A DNA stretch of 64,000 nt from Zychaea mexicana (lineage: Eukaryota > Mucoromycota > Mucoromycetes > Mucorales > Lichtheimiaceae), in contig NW_026516719.1 in NCBI RefSeq assembly GCF_025766255.1, positions 186,001 to 250,000 on the forward strand, read 5' to 3'. Below the pieces are notes generated by a model, which made no database searches, was not told the origin of the DNA, and saw only the letters and a list, made by a program, of their open reading frames with translations. Of the stretch, positions 30,960 to 41,018 are shown in pieces. The position numbers and the translations under genes are program-made. Positions within the stretch are counted from its first letter, which is position 1. Each line of letters opens with the position of its first letter.

Positions 30960-31445
30960 CACAATATGCGTGCACACCGAACAGCTTACAGATGGGTTAG
31001 CCAATATAATGCGTAACCTTATAGTATTTTTGCGGGCGTTAAGAAAGCATATCGTAAGTGCATCTTTACTGAAGAGCATAAAACGACTGTCGTCAACTTC
31101 ATTGATGCTAGTCTCTCTGCTACTGGTGCTGTTGAAGCGTATGAGCATTTATTGAAGCGATTTCATGATCTTAAAGTATCACGCAGCACTGTTAATAACT
31201 TTATGAGACGTGAGTGCAGCCTTTCGTTGAAGAAGGCATATTTTCATTATGTCTAGAGAAGCAGTCAAGCAAAGCTTGAAGAGAAGTATGATTGGGTTTG
31301 TAAATGGGAAAATACCGATATGAACTTTTTGACAAATTGCGTATTTCTTGACGAATCTGCTTTTGATATCAATTTGAGCGCTCCAGGGGCTTGGTCCAAA
31401 AAAGGTATGCGTGCCTTTATTACTACATGGCTGTGGAGCATTGTT
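30960..31445 (+). mobile_element. Tc1/mariner-like transposase fragment, decayed
   Basis: Plus-strand pieces in changing frames read like a DDE transposase of Tc1 type: SLSATGAVEAYEHLLKRFHD, LKVSRSTVNNFMRREC and, nearest the first catalytic Asp, CVFLDESAFDINLSAPGAWS followed by KKGMRAF. Sequence similarity to such an element stops near 31445. In-frame stops and missing second and third catalytic residues show it is a fragment. Confidence 0.45.
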
Positions 31446-31459
31446 GGCCAAATTCCTTT

Positions 31460-31980
31460 GTAAATTGCCGTGGCTAGTGGGAGAGATGTTTCAGTGACGT
31501 TCTCCTTGACCTTGGAAAAATGTTCACAGTGGGAAGCCATGTGCTTGGTTTTACCATACACTTCGACAGTATTGGTGATGATGACTTGTCCATTTCGAGT
31601 GTTCAGAAGAATGGAACCAGCAAACAACTTGGCAGTGGCATACTTGACTTGAGAGAAGAACAGCCAATCCTTGTTGATCATATCGGCTATGTTGTTGTTC
31701 AGTTCCACATATTCCCTTTGTTGAAGCAGATTGGTATAGGATGATGACACAATAATCGCTCCAATCCAGGAGCCGCAACAGTGGTGCATTTGGTACAAAG
31801 GCTGTCATTGTCTATGTCATAAAAAGGGCGCTTAACAGGCAAGATGGGTCGGATATAGAGGTGGTCCAGGAGTTTGGCAATAATGTGCTTATTAGTCAGG
31901 GCTGTTTCCTCGTTTCCATTAGCATCTACTAAGGCAAAAGGCAAGGGTGTCTTCTTTCTTTCATCCAACAATGCGCTATC
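31460..31980 (-). pseudogene. Unassigned decayed coding sequence on minus strand
   Basis: Open segments in two frames (31699-31971 and part of 31265-31798) read plausibly as one protein: ERKKTPLPFALVDANGNEET, LCTKCTTVAAPGLERLL, NNNIADMINKDWLFFSQVKY. Stops and a frame change near 31700 break it. It ends exactly where the left inverted repeat of the Harbinger unit begins (31981). Family not recognised. Confidence 0.3.
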
Positions 31981-31997
31981 TTGAGAGCATCCCCAGC
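31981..31997 (+). repeat. Left terminal inverted repeat
   Basis: TTGAGAGCATCCCCAGC, the exact reverse complement of 36790-36806. Confidence 0.65.
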
Positions 31998-32168
31998 AGT
32001 GGCTGTATCTGTAAAATAGCGAGATTTTTGACTACAGCCGTATCCAGTAAATAGAAGTGTAAATTAGTTGATCTCCTTTTGCAACACCGTTGACGGCAAA
32101 TATACAGTCAGTTTGCCGGCGTGCTAAAAACTTTTCTTCTTCCTCCCTTTCTCTGCTATTTTTCTTCC

Positions 32169-33220
32169 ATGAGTCCCAACAACAGTAACAGCAACAGCAA
32201 CGATACGGAACTAATCAACAGCGGCCGAGGAAAGGGTTTCCATACAGCAGAAGATGAACAGCTATGTAATGCATGGTTGAATACGAGCATGTGTCCTGTC
32301 ACATGCGTCGAATTGAAAGGAGAGGCATTTTGGATTGCTATCCACAAAAGTTTCTTGGAGCGCATGAAGGAGAGCGCAAAACTTGTTCTGGAAAGCACTG
32401 GAATTGAAGTTCACATCGCTGAACGTACTGTAAAGTCGGTCAAGGATCGTTGGACTTATATCCACCCTAGAGTTTCCAAGTACATTGGTTGCGTTGCTGA
32501 AGTGGAGAGTGGTTATAGAAGTGGCACAAATATAACTGACGAGGTGATTATCATAGTGTATACGCTGATATAGTTTTTATAGTAAACATGATCATATCAT
32601 CAAGGTTATTAACATTAATGCAAATAACCCCTTATGAAGGTGGAAGCTGCCAAAGCACTGTATGAGAGATATTACAAGCAAGCTGGAATCTTAACCATTG
32701 CTATGCTCTCCTCAAGAATGAGCCAGAGTGGATGGATCTTGAGAAGAAGAAGAAGGATGAGGAAGGGTCGACGGCCAGAGTCAACAACGCAAAGAAGGGG
32801 GTTGCGAACCAAGGCTCGAGTGAGCGACCCATCGGGCGCAAACAAGCAAAAGCGCAACGTGGCGAGAAGCGTCAAGTCGAGGAAGATGAGTCCGAGTTGG
32901 TCGCCATTGAAAGCGAGCAACTCGAGTGGACGCGGAAACGCGTTTCTTTGATGCAACGCCAATCAGACATCATTATGAACACGAACATAAGTGATATGGA
33001 CGAGGACTCTGCGGAATACTTCCGTATCTTGAAGAAAAGAGTCCTCAAGGCTTTGAAGGAGGAAGAAAAAGCTGCTGAACAAGGCAGTGTGGCTGGACTG
33101 GACGCCGCAGCTGTCGTAGAAGAAGAGAGTGTAGAAGATGAAGAAGATGAAGAAGAAGGAGAAGAAGAGGAAGAAAGTAGAGAAGATGAGAATGACGAAC
33201 ATGTAAGCGATGAAAATTAA
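32169..33220 (+). CDS. Harbinger accessory Myb/SANT-like protein
   Basis: PIF/Harbinger elements encode a second, DNA-binding protein that helps the transposase enter the nucleus and bind ends (family knowledge). Here the N-terminal exon (32169 to about 32542) has a SANT-like module: GFHTAEDEQLCNAWLNTS, then KDRWTYIHPRVSKYIG. The second exon (from about 32634) gives KALYERYYKQ and, after a one-base frame problem near 32690, LNHCYALLKNEPEWMDLE, the HC-W-L-x(4)-PKW-like box of NAM-associated domains. A basic linker, LEWTRKRVSLMQRQSD and a long acidic Glu-rich tail follow. The frame problem may be a true frameshift or an intron border placed wrongly. The gene ends 11 bp from the 3' end of the transposase gene. 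Confidence 0.6.
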
Positions 33221-33231
33221 AAGATCAATGT

Positions 33232-34600
33232 TTATTCTGAGCTCTCTCCATGACAGCTCCATAGATGATCGATCAAATCTTTTTTCAACTGTGCGTGAAC
33301 TTGACTATCATTAATGTCTACACGTCGTTGGATGAACTCTTCTAACGTTTGTTGATCGCGATTGATCTGCGGTGTAATTGAGTCGTGGTATTCGAATCGG
33401 CTATTATCCGTATCAATCTGCAATGGTAGCTTGTGCCTAGCACGCTCATCCTCCACGATCATATTATGCAGGATAATACACGAAGTCATGACATTATGAA
33501 TATCTTCACGTTTCCTTAATCTTACAGGTCGTTGGATTATACCGAAGCGTGACTGCAATGCGCCAAAAGCACGCTCGACATCCTTGCGATATGCTTCTTG
33601 CTTTCTTTTGAATAACTACATAGAAATTAGGTTTTAATAAGAACATAGTGTAATCATATTTCAGTACCTGTTCTTTGGGTGCTATAGGTTCGCCAGGAAT
33701 CGATTGTATTAAAGTTGCCCATTTTGGATAAATTCCGTCAGCGAGATAGTATCCTTTGTTATACACGTGGTCACCAATAGTAAACTCGACGGGTGGTGTA
33801 CGACCAGCGGCAAGATCAGCAAACAAATGTGAACGATGTAGCACATTGATGTCGTTGAGGGAACCAGGGAGCCCAAAGAATGCGAGCCAGATCCATAAGA
33901 CACAGGATGCCACTGCCTCAAGAATAATTGTGGCCTTTTTTTCTTTTCCTTGGTACTGGCCCCTCCAAGCAGTAGGACAATTCTTCCATTCGACATGCAT
34001 GCAATCAAGAGACCCAAGCATGCCCGGAAAGTCGCGCTTTTCAGCAAAAGCCAACAGCCTCTTGGTATCTTCTGCACTGGGCGCACGAAGATATTCGTCA
34101 CCAAAAGACTTGATTACTGCCGAGCAAAAACGCTTTAAACACTCTAAAGCAGTGCTTTCACCCATCCAAAGATATTCGTCGACTACCTTGGCACTGCCTC
34201 CGTAAGCAAGTTGTCTCATCGCAGCAGATACTTTTTGCAACGTCGAATGGCCCGGTTTTAACGCAGCATCATACTTTTGTTCGAAGTAATTGTCATGCTG
34301 TTTTACGCCTTCTACTATACGTAGAAAAAGATCACGTTCCATACGGTAGACGCGCCAAAAGTCTTTATCGTCATATACGGAATCTTCAGCAAAGTAGTCC
34401 CTGTATAGACGATCTGCGCCAGCTACACGGTCGCGTTCCTTTGTTTTGCGCCCAGGAACAGACCCGTTTTTGCGGGTTGGTGTTTCTCTATGCTTTCTGG
34501 CAAGCATTTGAAAAAGGCGTTTTCGTCTGCGGGTTCCAATAGTAGCACTCTCTTCTTCCTCTTCCAGGAGAAGATCAAAAAGTTCGGATGCTGTAGACAT
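33232..34600 (-). CDS. PIF/Harbinger (DDE_Tnp_4) transposase, apparently intact
   Basis: Predicted 438-aa transposase. Exons on the minus strand: 34600-33668 and 33615-33232, joined in phase 0 across a 52-nt intron (GTACTG...TATGTAG); 1317 nt with no stops. After a basic N-terminus comes the helix-turn-helix-like segment (STLQKVSAAMRQLAYGGSA). The catalytic triad is visible: GSLDCMHVEWKNCP (D), GLPGSLNDINVL (D) and DVERAFGALQSRF (E, in exon 2). ISCIILHNMI-like text (MTSCIILHNMIVEDE) matches the conserved C-terminus of nuclease HARBI1-like proteins. All three acidic residues are present, so activity is possible. Confidence 0.85.
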
Positions 34601-34911
34601 AAAAGATAGGAACAGAAGAAAGGCAGTAATATCGAAAATACCGATTTTAAAATAAAGAAACCATCAAAGAAGCCACACGGGGCGGAAAATTATTTTTTTT
34701 TCGGATCTTAAATTTGGGCTTGGGTAACATGAATGAGGTTGGTCAAAATAATTTTTCCCACAAATGTAGACAGTGTATTAGTGATGATTTCAAATGTTTC
34801 AAAACAGTCATAGAAAATAGATTTAATACTTACTCCAGAGTCCGTGGCTTCCGCGCTGAGTAAAAGCACTGTCCTCTTGGCCCCATGATACAATCGTAGT
34901 GGAATTTTCGA

Positions 34912-36409
34912 CTAATTCCTATCATTTTCTAATGCTAAAATATTGTTTTCCGGTTCCTCCTGTTCTTCTTGATCTTCTTGAAGTTGCGCTTGTTGAGGGA
35001 GCTGTCCACCTGGTGGTAGGAATACCTCTGGTCGAAAGTCTGGATGTCCATCATTATTCATATAGGCTATGCCTATGCTTCTTATGTTCAATGCCGCATT
35101 TTTATCCCGGTCTACAATCTAGATGAGAAAACAAAACTCTTTTAGCATATGATAGGCAGAATCCTTCGTGGGTTTAAAGGGTTAAAACATACCACAGCCT
35201 CTGGATAAAGCTCTGGATGGTTATTACAAGCTTTAATCTTCCACATCACCCAATCTATTATGGTATTCCATGCCAATTTAGTACAGCAGAACACAACTAC
35301 TGATTATATATCTTATTAGTAGAAATTTGCCTTTACCTGGCGGTGGTGGGCGTGTTTGTATACATTGCCATCCTGGTCTCGACAGTACTTTATTTTCCTT
35401 CCTCCTTTGGAATGAAGCCGCCTTGAGGTCCTTCGACCCGGTACGTTGCACGTTCTCTTGTTTTTCTGCATGGATACATTGGTAAAAATGATCCCGTCAG
35501 TCGTTGTAAGTGGGCTTCTTAAAGCGGGAATTATGTATAGCAATCAGATATTATATTATTACGTACCTGTGTCCGCAAACCTCCTCGTCATATGGAATAC
35601 TTGTTAGCCGTTGCTGACACCCTGCGTGAACTTGAGAAGTGTTGTACTCGTCCGTCAGTATCAGCAGCATGTGTGAAGCCAATTTTTTAATAAGTCCCTA
35701 AAATATACATTACTCATAAGTGTATGGCAACCTCTTTGCGCATTCTCTCTTGTAAATATACTAATCAAATGGGGGATTGGGGCCCATCCCGGGAAATGCG
35801 GCATTCTGCTGGAGCCATAGAACACAATCGTTGGTTGTTGATTTGGGTGCCAACGCTCGCGTTCTCGCCTCAAGCGGGCAGCTCTTTTGCGAGATCGGTG
35901 CGACGATTTGTGTATCCATTTGATAGGCTCTCCCTATGTTTCCGTTTTTCAAAAATGATCATCAGCGTATTATCAGATATCACGCCAGAAAAATGGAAAA
36001 AGGGAATCGCTTACAGCTGGGTGAGGAGGAGTGACACCTAGCAGCTCATCTTTGACAAGATCTTGTTTTCTCTGCCGGCTTGAGAATAACAAGCTCCTGA
36101 TTTCTCTGTGTTTGAACCCAGACGAGAAACGACGCATTCTATATTCTTGCCGTTATTATATGCCCTTGTCACCAACTCGCCTAGCATTGATTAGCCTTTC
36201 TTCTCCTTCCTTCTCCTTCCTGCTACTTACCGAAGTCGAATTCGATTCAGATTAGCGATATAGAAAAGAAAATCTTCCGAACGTGAGACATAGGGCGAGT
36301 TCTCTGCGATGGAGTCATAATCCTCTTGGATTTCGGCTTTCTGCCGATTTTTGTTTTCTAATTTATATTCCCAAAAGACACCCGTCTCCGCACTTTGCAT
36401 TGAAAAAAG
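34912..36409 (-). pseudogene. Fanzor (eukaryotic TnpB-like) nuclease, N-terminally truncated
   Basis: Fanzors are RNA-guided RuvC-type endonucleases carried by eukaryotic transposons. Exons on the minus strand: 36409-36231, 36138-36015, 35933 to about 35762, then about 35684-35560, 35467-35336 and pieces to the TAG at 34912. Visible: a helical region (SEDFLFYIANLNRIRLRMRR, KHREIRSLLFSSRQRKQD), IVFYGSSRMPHFPGWAPIPH, LLILTDEYNTSQVHAGC (RuvC-II Glu plus first zinc-ribbon Cys), KRTCNVPGRR, IKACNNHPE and IVDRDKNAALNIRSIG (RuvC-III Asp). The RuvC-I 'DPG' block and the N-terminal half are absent; only about 380 bp separate the first recognised exon from the terminal repeat. One junction (near 35762/35684) is out of phase. 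It is therefore judged inactive. Confidence 0.65.
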
Positions 36410-36789
36410 CTAAAGCCGCTTCTCTTGTTTTTGAAACAGCTACCAACAAAAAGAGGAACACCCAACAAGCAAGACCAACAAGTGAAAAGAGTTAGATTAG
36501 TCCTGTCACAAAAATCTATGAATTTGGATGAATAAAAGTCTTCTGTTATTATAGTACTGGGAGTGGGATAAAGACAAATAAGCACGTTTCAAACTTAGTG
36601 CCTGCATGTGCTTCATTGTCATTCATTTACTGAACGAGTATCTTCGATATGTCATTGTCTGCACTCAAAAAGCATATGACATAATTTGTCAAAGCTCAGC
36701 TTTATTGGATATCATGGTCTAATTTCATTGGCTCGCCCAGCCTCATACGTACTATTCCTGCCTAAATTTGCAGCTGGATTAGCGCAACC

Positions 36790-36806
36790 GCTGGGGATGC
36801 TCTCAA
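36790..36806 (-). repeat. Right terminal inverted repeat
   Basis: GCTGGGGATGCTCTCAA, the reverse complement of 31981-31997. Confidence 0.65.
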
Positions 36807-37285
36807 CCACAGGTATGAAGAATAGCCTCATCATGACTTCGACTAGGCAGAGGAGTTGATGACATGCTTTTGTTGGACGAGGAAGCGATCAGACTGTCCA
36901 GGGTCAATGGTTGCAAGGGAGAAGATACGGTAAGCATGTCATTACTGTCACTTTCTACAAGATAAAAGTTTATGTCAGCAGTTGCCTCCTTGAGATCAAT
37001 GTTTGCTTCATTTTCTGTATCTCGGACTTCCGCAGCATCGCTTGTGCCATTGCTTTCCTTGACGTCGCTTGTGTCTGTGGTTTCCTTGACATCGCTTGTG
37101 TCGGCTTCCTCCAGGGTGTCGCATGCATCCGTGGCTTCTTGTCTACAATTCAGTGAAAAAAAAGTGAGACCAAAAGGATAAAAAGAGAGAAAGACTGAGG
37201 AGAGGAGAGAGACGACTTCTTTCTTACTCGACATGTGCAACAATGTGAAGAGCAAGACTTTATTTGTCTTTGAATAGGTCATCAC
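36807..37285 (-). pseudogene. Retroelement-associated ORF with TSDVKE repeats
   Basis: A minus-strand open frame of 160 codons. Its middle is acidic and built of short repeats (EADTSDVKETTDTSDVKESN). It begins within integrase-like sequence of the Ty3/Gypsy relic to the right, and it is cut at 36806 by the end of the Harbinger unit. An intron-like start may lie near 37165. It is probably the continuation of the retroelement polyprotein or of a gene it captured; no family recognised. Confidence 0.3.
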
Positions 37286-38340
37286 AGCTCTGAAGTTGGC
37301 AGTGGCTTCACCGGTGGCGTTGGATACTGCATGAGTGATGGTTTAATTGGTGGTGTAATTAACAGAAACGAGCAACTAGCGATTATAATTGGTGGCTGTT
37401 GCTAACTCACCCACAGAATCCAAATGCCACCGCGAAATGACCGGCGGAACTTTTAATGGCTTCATTGGTGCATGATGGATGTGGCGATCAGTGTTGGCAG
37501 CAAGCTGACATTGTTGACACGAGAGGCTAACCACCATTCTTGGATGTCGTCGTGCATCTCAGGCTACCACCATCGTTTCCGCATCAGATCGGACACCGTG
37601 GTTTTTCCCACATGCCCAAAAGATTCGTGAAACTGTTTAACCAAGTCGGCACGGCGAGCAAATAACACATTGCGTGCTTCTTAAACAGCATCACCAACCT
37701 GAACCTTGCGATATACCTGGTCGTTTCGCACTATGGACTTGACATGATGCTTGTCCAGCAATTCCTTGTACACTGGCGGTCTTTTGCATACAAGAAGTCT
37801 GGCTCCAAACTGCGCTCATTGGTGACATATGCAGATATTCGGGTCATACAGATCCATCTCGGCGATCTATCGAGTCAGGCGCGGCATCGGCTTGGTTTTG
37901 GACCGGAAATACTTCAGTGAGTGATTGTCCGAGTACACAGTACATTGTCATCCTTCAATAAAACAATGCCATGTTCGCAAGGCGTGAAAGATACCCAACA
38001 TTTTTCTTTCTTGTGCGGGATATGACCGTTCTGCAGATGATGACTTCTTGGGTTCGAAATTTAAAGGAATGAGGAGACCATCGGATCCTTCTTGCAATAG
38101 CACGGCACCAACACCAAAATCAGATGCATCTGTCACGATCATATGCAGCTTGTCCGGATTCAGCGGCATAACGTTAGGCGCGTCCCACATTCTGGACTTG
38201 ATTCTATCAAAAGCCTGCTGGCACTCGGGCGTCCACGCAATCTCCCTTTTCTTTGCTATTGTGTTGGGACATTCCAGTAACAATAACGAAGCTTCTTCTT
38301 TACACAAAACAATCTGTGTGTTGTTTAAGGCGGCCATGTT
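37286..38340 (-). mobile_element. Ty3/Gypsy retrotransposon relic: RNase H and integrase
   Basis: The minus strand reads, in pol order, AWTPECQQAFDRIKSRMWDA (RT connection), MIVTDASDFGVGAVLLQ (RNase H with the catalytic Asp), SSSAERSYPAQERKMLGIFH and LRTWHCFIEG. After frame breaks come the integrase zinc site (FHESFGHVGKTTVSDLMRKR then CQQCQLA) and a piece of the core (AVSNATGEATANFRA). In-frame stops occur after 37948. No LTRs or protease were recognised. The 5' part of pol, with the RT active site, is missing to the right of 38340. Confidence 0.7.
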
Positions 38341-38399
38341 GACGACAAGGGAGCTTCAAACCATGGGCGTAATAATGTCGACGGAGATGTTGTCTTCTT

Positions 38400-39635
38400 G
38401 AGAAGTTATCATTGCTACACAGATGGCAGCATCTTTGTATGAGCACTTTTGTAAAAGTGGGCATTCAAAGAAGATTGAAAGAAGAGAAAAAGAATGCGAG
38501 GCCTTTACTGAACCCTTTTTTTGAGGAGGGAAATGCATCTGCTAATGGAATTGTTGGGCTCGGGGACACATTATACTCCACGCTTCCTCACTTTGTTGTA
38601 TTTTGCGCAATGATCGTAACATCCGGGAAAACATAAATTTTGCTACCCACTTTGCTACCCATTGGTACAGGATTTGCGCTTTCACTTGCGTGAGCTCGTA
38701 TTGCGGTCCATGCTAATTTGTATTTTTCTTGTGCCAAGGATCATATCTAAGCAAGCTACGAGTGACTTCATTTCTAAAATGTGCAATTGATATTGACATT
38801 ACTTGTTGGAAGCACTGCTACTTAACACAATACAACATTGATTAACCAAGTAAAGCTATCATACTCCGTATGTATTGCTCATCTGATTTGGATGCTCGAA
38901 GAAAAATTACCATAAATAGCAGAACACCGGTTGTCCTTACGCGTCCTCGAGACATGATCGCTCACTGCGGAAGCAGTAAGATTAAGATTGCCAGTAAAAA
39001 ATTATAATCCAACCCCCACTCACTAAGCCAGTAATACTCTAATGCTATTACCAAGAGCGATGGCCTGACGATCATGCTTTCAGCATCTTTTTCGGTTCTA
39101 ACCTCTAAATCACCGTCTAAAACACGGTTTGAAAAACCCATTGACCTACCTTCTTGTCTTGTTGTAGAGGGCCCTCACTTCACACATTTCCATCCCTCCC
39201 CACCCCCACCCCCTTTTTTTTGCAATCACGAGGCTAGCAAACTTTCAACAACACAGAAACCCTGGAAGCTATAATTATCGCTAATGATGCAGCCATGATA
39301 ACGGCTCGCCACTGATCAGCATTAGAAAAAAAGGAGTTTAAAATGTACTGTAAATTAAATTATAATTATGAATTTGATTTGGGATGCTTTGACTCTTCAC
39401 ACTATAAATATTGGTAAAATGTAGAAAGAACGGGAAAGAGAGATGTTATTATAACTAATATAATGAAGGATTGGGTTGTGGAATTGAGCAAAAGATGTAC
39501 ATTATGTATAGAAGGGTTGATGTTGATATAAAAAAAAAGAGACCAAGGGTGAGAAAAGATAGGGAAAGAAGGAGTGGATGTCAAGTGGATCGTGTTGTTG
39601 ATGAGAAAGTGAGAAAGCGAGAGGTAAAGAAGAGT
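38400..39635. other. No gene called
   Basis: A plus-strand patch at 38412-38760 reads like decayed repeat coding sequence (GIQRRLKEEKKNARPLL) in changing frames. A C-rich/T-rich run sits at 39196-39221. The rest is AT-rich. The final 250 bp are purine-rich 3' flank of the G-alpha gene. Confidence 0.4.
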
Positions 39636-41018
39636 TTATAAGAGGCCGACATCTCTCAAGTTGTTCTGGATAATAATATCGTTTACAGCTGCCATGACAA
39701 ATTTAATTTGTTTTGTATCCGTGGCGCATGTAAAATGGGTATAGATTTGTTTTGTGTCGGACTGGTTTAATGAGACAAACCGGTTAAGGATGTACTCGCT
39801 TGCATCGTCGTATGTATTAGATCCTACATTTACCAGTATTTGTGAGCTTGTTTTTTCCTGTTATTAATCTGTGTAATTTGTATCTTTTTCTAACCTTTGA
39901 AATCGGAAAAGCTTTCAACAAGCGGGTGTTTCGGTAGTTTTTCTTTGAAGATATCGATCTTATTCAAAAATAGAATGATGGACGTCTTTACGAACCACCG
40001 TGAATTACAGATCGAATCGAATAGTGTCAATGCTTCTTGCATACGGTTCTATTAGAATTCGCTCAGTCAGTATTACACTTACTTACATCAAGGCAGAAAA
40101 TATTTTGCTTTATGTACATACCACTGTCTCATCTTCAATCAGAACTTGATCATATTCCGAGATGGCCACCAAGAAAATAATAGCGGTGACATTTTCGAAA
40201 CAATGAATCCATTTTTTACGCTCTGATCGTTGACCACCGACATCAAACATTCGATACGTCAGATCACCAATGACAAATGTGGTCTCCGTAATGCCCGTCG
40301 TTTTTACACGTGAGCGCAAGACATCCTGGTCAGTAGGCACATAGTTCGGGTCGCCAATCCGGTCGATCGAATCAAAGTAGCTATAAAAATAGGGTTAGCA
40401 ACAATTGGGAAACAAGACAGCAACTTGTTTTTCTAAAAATGAAAAATAAACTTAAACTCACTACTTCGCAGAGTCATTCAATTGATACTCTCGGCTTCGC
40501 TCAAAGACTCCCTGCAGATTACTATCCTTCCACAATGCACGCACGGCTTGTGTCACCTCAGGTGGCAACGAGTCGCGCTCGATCTGTGCGGGCATTTCCA
40601 TGATGATCGCAGCATGATGCTGGTTGTCTCCGTCTGAAAACGAAACGCCCATGTCGTCCATCGCTTCCAGAATGACGCGCATGGACTGTACCGTATTTGA
40701 AAAAATAATTTCTTTGAAAGCCTCACGCTCGTCCAAAGAGTAGCCATCGTCGTGGATCAGCTTCATTTGTTTAAGGATCGTCGACTTGCCTGATTCACCA
40801 GCACCTAATAGTACAAGCAGTAATAGCTGTCAGTCGTTGTTGTTATATACGAGCACATGACATTGCATGTCGTCGCCATCCCAACATATAGCAGTATTAC
40901 CTAGCAACAGCATCTTGACTTCATTGCGAAGATTTAATTTGTCGCGCTTGATTTGGTTTTCAATCTCTTCATTGCGAGCTTTGCCTTCTTGTGTTTCGGC
41001 CGACTGACAGCAACCCAT
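39636..41018 (-). CDS. Heterotrimeric G-protein alpha subunit
   Basis: Predicted 353-aa signalling GTPase at the plasma membrane. Exons on the minus strand: 41018-40901, 40804-40462, 40380-40122, 40048-39895, 39823-39636; 1062 nt, in frame. The N-terminus MGCCQS fits myristoylation at Gly2 and palmitoylation at the Cys pair. G1 GAGESGKST is split by intron 1. [12 protein letters not shown] carries the switch I Arg, and [20 protein letters not shown] is switch II with the catalytic Gln. Also present are FLNKIDIF and [10 protein letters not shown]. The C-terminus NLRDVGLL lacks the Cys at position -4 that pertussis toxin modifies in Gi. The donor GTGAGT of intron 2 gives the conserved [10 protein letters not shown] junction. 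The subclass (Gpa1/2/3) cannot be fixed by eye. Confidence 0.95.

Larger units (their letters stand above)
31981..36806. mobile_element. Harbinger-type unit with transposase, Myb-like gene and Fanzor remnant
   Basis: Bounded by perfect 17-bp inverted repeats (TTGAGAGCATCCCCAGC) at 31981-31997 and 36790-36806; outside the 17 bp only partial matching continues (A/G-GT-G/T-GC). GAGCATC-type ends occur in PIF/Harbinger elements (family knowledge). Inside are a Myb/SANT-like accessory gene (+), a two-exon DDE transposase (-) and a truncated Fanzor-like nuclease (-). No direct target-site duplication was found: the left flank ends CTATC and the right flank begins CCACA. Either the duplication has eroded or one end belongs to another copy. 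That all three genes moved as one unit is inference. Confidence 0.55.

Noticed and set aside
37948..38340. Gypsy RNase H piece as a domesticated gene
   Set aside because: Stops and frame breaks follow immediately and no complete domain set or promoter is visible.
38412..38636. 74-codon plus ORF
   Set aside because: Protein-like but in a decayed, frame-shifting repeat patch; no start or splice support.
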